A stretch of DNA of 64,000 nt from Tetrastigma voinierianum (Eukaryota; Streptophyta; Magnoliopsida; Vitales; Vitaceae). The DNA is taken from assembly GCA_016808115.1 (NCBI GenBank), contig JAEQBH010000650.1:124001-188000 (forward strand), in the 5' to 3' direction. Positions 60,113 through 64,000 of the stretch are shown here, one piece after another (the first letter of the stretch is position 1; each line of letters starts with the position of its first letter). The notes under the pieces were generated by a model that saw only the letters and a list, made by a program, of their open reading frames with translations, searched no databases and was not told the origin of the DNA. Made by a program: the position numbers and the translations under genes.

Positions 60113-62110
60113 AACAAGTTCTAGAACCTATGGAGATCAAAGATAGATGAATTCTCATAAACCTTCTATAACCCAAGCAAAAATTGCTTTTCAAGGGTAC
60201 TTAGTGACAAGTGCATGGATTTTGAGAAACCAATGACTAAATAGCCTATTATAGAGATAACCCATTAAGCTTTAAGTCCTATTATCTCTAATATTGTCCA
60301 TATCTCAAGGGTTCAAGTATGGTCCTCATTGACATCACAACTACTCCAAGCAAAACTCAATTAATTAAAAGATTTTTTATGTACAATTTTTTTTATATAT
60401 ATTTTATTTTTATTTTTTAGGTTTTCAAAATTTTAAAATTTTTTTATGGGTTTTTCACAATATAGGCTACTTATTTACACTCTTCAATCAAAATTGGGTG
60501 CATGGGTAAGATAAAGGGATCATACAACATTAGTGCTTAGTAAATCTATCAACATGTATGCTCAACAAGTAATGATCTCAATATGTCCTAAGCATGTCAA
60601 AATTGTATGTACAATTTATTTGAGTGTATGTGTAGACAAAAACTCTAACTGACAAAATAAACCAAAATTAAGATGTAAGTTAGAAAGCATCAAACAAAGT
60701 CATCATCCATAAAACCATAAGAAAAAATCATCCACAAAGTTATCAAGTGCAACATGTGGGGTGTGACATGATAAACCAACCAAAATTAAACACCCCCAAA
60801 CTTTGGGATGAACATTGTCCTAAATGTCTAGCAATGAGTAAAAGGAAGCAATAAAGTAAAAGGGTGATAGAGAGAGTTGGGAAAAGAGAACTCCCCTTTC
60901 TAGTCTAGGCCACTTTGAATAGGAACCTTGAGGATTTTTAGACCTTGAAATTGGTGTATTACCCCTTGATACACTCTTTTCCTTCTTTTGAGCCATGAAA
61001 GTGGCTTTGGCATTTTCTCAAACATTTGGTGCGCACCAACTTCCTTCACCTCAAATGATTTGATTTTTCAAAACCTCCTTCAATACATGCAAATCACTCC
61101 ATAGTCAACAATGATCCACAAAGAACCCAAAAACAAACAACAAAGCACAAAAAATTCTTCCATTGTAACCCCTCTTTGATGCTTGGAATGATGGATGGAA
61201 AGTTAGGGTTCAACAATGGTAAGTTTGTGGGTTTATGATGGGTTTTGAAACTTGGAGATGGATTGGGAAGGGATGTGATTGAAGATTTGAGTGGATGGGA
61301 GATGAATTTGAAAGTGCTTAGAAGTTGCAAAGGTTGGAGGGAATGAGTGTGGTCGGATAGAGTGTGAAGTAGGAAGAATAAAAATGGGTTTTAAGGAGTT
61401 TGGGAGCCTCTATTTTCGTGACTATGGTTTTGGTCACATCAAGCAATTCTACTAAGCACCCCCTTTTCTTTTTCCAACTTGTTATACTCACATCTCCTTC
61501 ATTTTAGCTCGAAATTGGGCGTGTAAGAACTTGTTGGAAAGCTCTTTCAATGTAGAATGTGCTCATGTTCTGAGGTGAACCATTTGGAGCCTCAATCAAT
61601 ACAAAAAAAATCAGAATGTCCAATGCTGTCCAATGTGATGGTTTCTTGGCTCCTTTGGTTCTCCTTGCTTTGTCTCTTGCCCATATCACTTTCTATCCTT
61701 CATAAGTCTTTCATGCTTATATAGTCTCTCAAAATTCCTCCAATAGCAACCATTAATGCTTTTATTCATGCTTAAACTAACCTCTTAGAATAATATGTGC
61801 CAATCATTCTCCAAGGCAAGTCCTCTTGTCTTCAATTCTCAAGCACAATCATGAAACCTTTCCAACTTTATATTTCAATTCAATTTGATCATTTCATCTC
61901 AAAAACTCAAATTTGATCAACATTCCTAACTCCATCATTTTCACACTTCAAGCACTATAAGTACACCAACCACTTTCCAACTCCTTGTTTACTCTGCAAA
62001 TCAGTCATGACAACATGTTGAGCTTCAAACCTCGTTTTATTCCCGAAACACAACAAATAAAAGTTAGGAACACCACTGGATTTTCAACCCAAAAGTAGAA
62101 AACATAAACA
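60113..62110 (-). mobile_element. Athila-like 3' region with LTR-like segment, copy 2
   Basis: The counterpart of 21119-23100, with the acacccccaaactttggg motif near 60790 and the LTR-like stretch 61440-61700. Here tgggcgtgtaagaac is kept, strengthening the similarity to 28960-28990 in the copy 1 5' LTR. Confidence 0.45.
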
Positions 62111-62197
62111 AATAAATAATTAAAATAGATAAAGGAAAAGAAGGATGATAACTTTACATTAGCTGAGCGCCTCCCAAGAAGTTTTCGCCTTCCATTT

Positions 62198-63300
62198 TTA
62201 GAGTCCAACTAGACTCATTAGAAAAGTACTAGTGCTTCCATTTGACCAATCATCCATCTTGGACAATACTTCCTCTTCATAACCATTTAGCTCAAGGATG
62301 ATTTCTTCCATAGTTTGAATGGGGGAAAGAAACTCATAATTCCCTTTAATTGTGGCTAGTGGTTCAGCCACAATTTCTTCAAAATAGTCCCGTTTATGTG
62401 ATGCAAATGCAAGCACATTTATGAATAAGGGGGACTCTTCAAACATGTGCCCTTTTGATGGAAGTAAACTACGTAGAAATCTTTATGCACATGGTTCTTT
62501 CTTGCTCCATCAAAGGTAATGGTTGGTCGAGATTGAACTTTGCTTTCTCCTTACCCATAAGAAAGGTGAGCTCCCCCTTGTTGATGTCAATCCATGCTTG
62601 GCTTGAGGAAGGAAGTGGTCTTCTTAATGTATGACAATTTTGTAAATCCTCCAAGTCACAAGTCACAAAATCCATGGGGAAGGGAAATATGTCAATCCTC
62701 ACCAAGACGCTCTACTTGAGTTTCTACCACTTCGACTTCTTCTTCACCTTTAGTTAATCCACTATGGGCCCTATCCTTTGCTGTTTAGGAGTGCGCTTTG
62801 TTCTACCCCCCAGCTCATTTTCACTTTCTTTCACGTGATTTCGTGGATAGGAAGTTCTTGCACATTTCTCAAAGGAGTATCCATGCATTCATTGCGATTT
62901 GTTGAAGTAATACTAGGAGAGGTTTAGCTTCTAAGTTTTTTAATCTAGCATTAGTGTTGACTTGGAAAGCATCTAAATCTGCAAATTTCTGCTCATGAAG
63001 ACTTATCATCTTCTTATTCTCAGCCATGTAGGTCAAAATCTGCTCTTAAATTGTGGAGACAACCTCTATTCTTTCTCCTGAATGGGTTTGAACCCATTGA
63101 TAAGGCATATGTTGAGGGGTACCGCACATAACCCTTGAGCCTACAGACAAGATTGTCTTGGTACAAAAAACCACAATCAGTGAATACTCCTTGTTCCATG
63201 AGCGAGTCATTGTGAATTCTTTGGTTCGAATGATGAATAAGTAAGTCAATCTTGGCTTCTATGGAGGCAACTCTATCTACTATTGAATATTCTTTCATAG
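62198..63300 (-). pseudogene. Athila-like gag/protease remnants, copy 2
   Basis: The best frame is 62469-62705: VRIDIFPFPMDFVTCDL, then WIDINKGELTFLMGKEKAKF. This matches the Athila protease end (F.FP.DFVVLD, LIDV..GELTL....E...F). It is followed by 62198-62446 (FEEIVAEPLATIKGNYEFLS) and preceded by a gag-linker frame, 63020-63298. No RT follows on the minus strand. This copy is less damaged than copy 1. Confidence 0.68.
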
Positions 63301-63475
63301 GTACCTACAAATAAGAAGGAAAAAAAGAAGAAAATAAAGTACAAAATACTAACAGTAAAAAAAAAAAAGCTAAGAAACAAATCACAACCAAAAATAAAAA
63401 TAAAAATTGCCTAAATTGTAATCACTGCTCTTTCCAAAATGTTAACTTCCAATGAGAGATAGTGAACCGCGCCAA

Positions 63476-63493
63476 TCCCCGGTAATGGCGCCA
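63476..63493 (-). other. Athila tRNA-Asp primer-binding site
   Basis: On the minus strand tggcgccattaccgggga matches 16 of 18 bases of the tRNA-Asp priming site TGGCGCCGTTGCCGGGGA. It fixes the element as Athila-like, minus strand, with its 5' LTR to the right. The copy 1 counterpart has lost most of it. Confidence 0.88.
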
Positions 63494-63499
63494 AAAACT

Positions 63500-64000
63500 T
63501 GTTGAGGCTAAATGATGTATATATGAAAATATGGACAAAGAAGTGAATATGGTAAATACTCAAAAACTGATTTAAAAAAGTAAATATAATTAAAACTCTA
63601 GAGTCCTGGATATCGCACTCGATAGGAGGTTTTTTCGAATTGAAATTTGAGCACCTCAAGTACAAGGGAATATCTACTATCTTAGGTGACCAAATATGAT
63701 GATAATTAAAATCAATTTTACTAAAGTAAAGAAAAAATGATTTAAACTAATCAAGTAATCTAAATATGCTACAAACAACTACTAAAGTCTAAAAATATAT
63801 GAAGAGAGGGCACTAGGGTCGGGGAATAATTATTTAACAACCACTTGCATTTCCCTGAAAACAAAACATTTGTGAGATGATTCCGCTCTTTGTCCAAGGG
63901 TGGTGTTAGTATGTCTGAAATACCTTCAACCACTATACATTTCACCATTTAGACCACCATGGTCCTAATCTAGGACAGCATGAGTCTAAATAGCTACTTT
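63500..64000 (-). mobile_element. Athila-like 5' LTR, copy 2 (cut by the window end)
   Basis: Begins tgttgaggc and matches 27195-27775 in copy 1. Only the part nearest the primer-binding site is in the window. Confidence 0.7.

Larger units (their letters stand above)
38398..64000 (+). repeat. Large direct duplication, copy 2 (runs off the window)
   Basis: The partner of 6946-27775, about 31.4 kb away at the left end. It is interrupted by a single large insertion, the Tat element at 39869-58632, and lacks the copia, solo-LTR and hAT-like insertions of copy 1. The left breakpoint lies at ccatgacgatttgtc, shared by both copies, with unrelated sequence before it. Confidence 0.92.

Overview
The window looks like nuclear DNA of a flowering plant. 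It is AT-rich, has no operons, and is dominated by decayed, nested plant transposable elements: Ty3/gypsy Tat and Athila types, Ty1/copia, hAT, Tourist-like and CACTA. Introns and plant-type splice sites appear in the one gene-like region. I cannot name the species. No tRNA or rRNA gene, CRISPR array or organelle insert was recognised.

Layout. 1-2.2 kb holds a small four-exon candidate gene (982-2138) with a promoter-like TATA region and a possible Yippee/Mis18-like cysteine pattern. 2.2-6.9 kb is AT-rich intergenic DNA followed by retroelement debris that ends in a primer-binding-site motif at about 6.82 kb. From 6946 to about 27.8 kb lies copy 1 of a large direct duplication; copy 2 starts at 38398 and runs off the right edge. 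The ancestral unit is roughly 7-8 kb. It contains a gene-like fragment, AT-rich DNA and a degenerate minus-strand Athila-like element with gag/protease remnants but no reverse transcriptase.

The copies have been enlarged independently. Copy 1 gained a hAT-like element (11869-12812), a Ty1/copia retrotransposon on the minus strand (13382-21118, TSD agaac) and a probable long solo LTR (24281-26944, TSD ataag). Copy 2 gained an 18.8-kb Tat-lineage element on the plus strand (39869-58632). That Tat element is itself split inside its integrase by a minus-strand Athila-like element (44861-52016). In each case the other copy supplies the empty site, so borders and target duplications can be read directly.

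Between the copies (29.3-38.4 kb) are a Tourist-like MITE with a hAT-like element nested in it, three overlapping fragments of one LTR family, another Athila-type LTR fragment, a CACTA terminus, a roughly 205-bp AT-rich tandem array, and a GC-rich, G-run-bearing segment followed by broken exon-like sequence.

No open retrotransposon gene is intact; all show frameshifts and stops. The points most worth a second look are the reciprocal insertions in the duplication, the Tat element with a second RNase H, a 90-bp tandem array and an antisense ORF, the recurring short palindromic motifs inside three unrelated LTRs, and a MITE whose end supplies a splice acceptor. I saw no convincing evidence of a wholly new system; the novelty is architectural.
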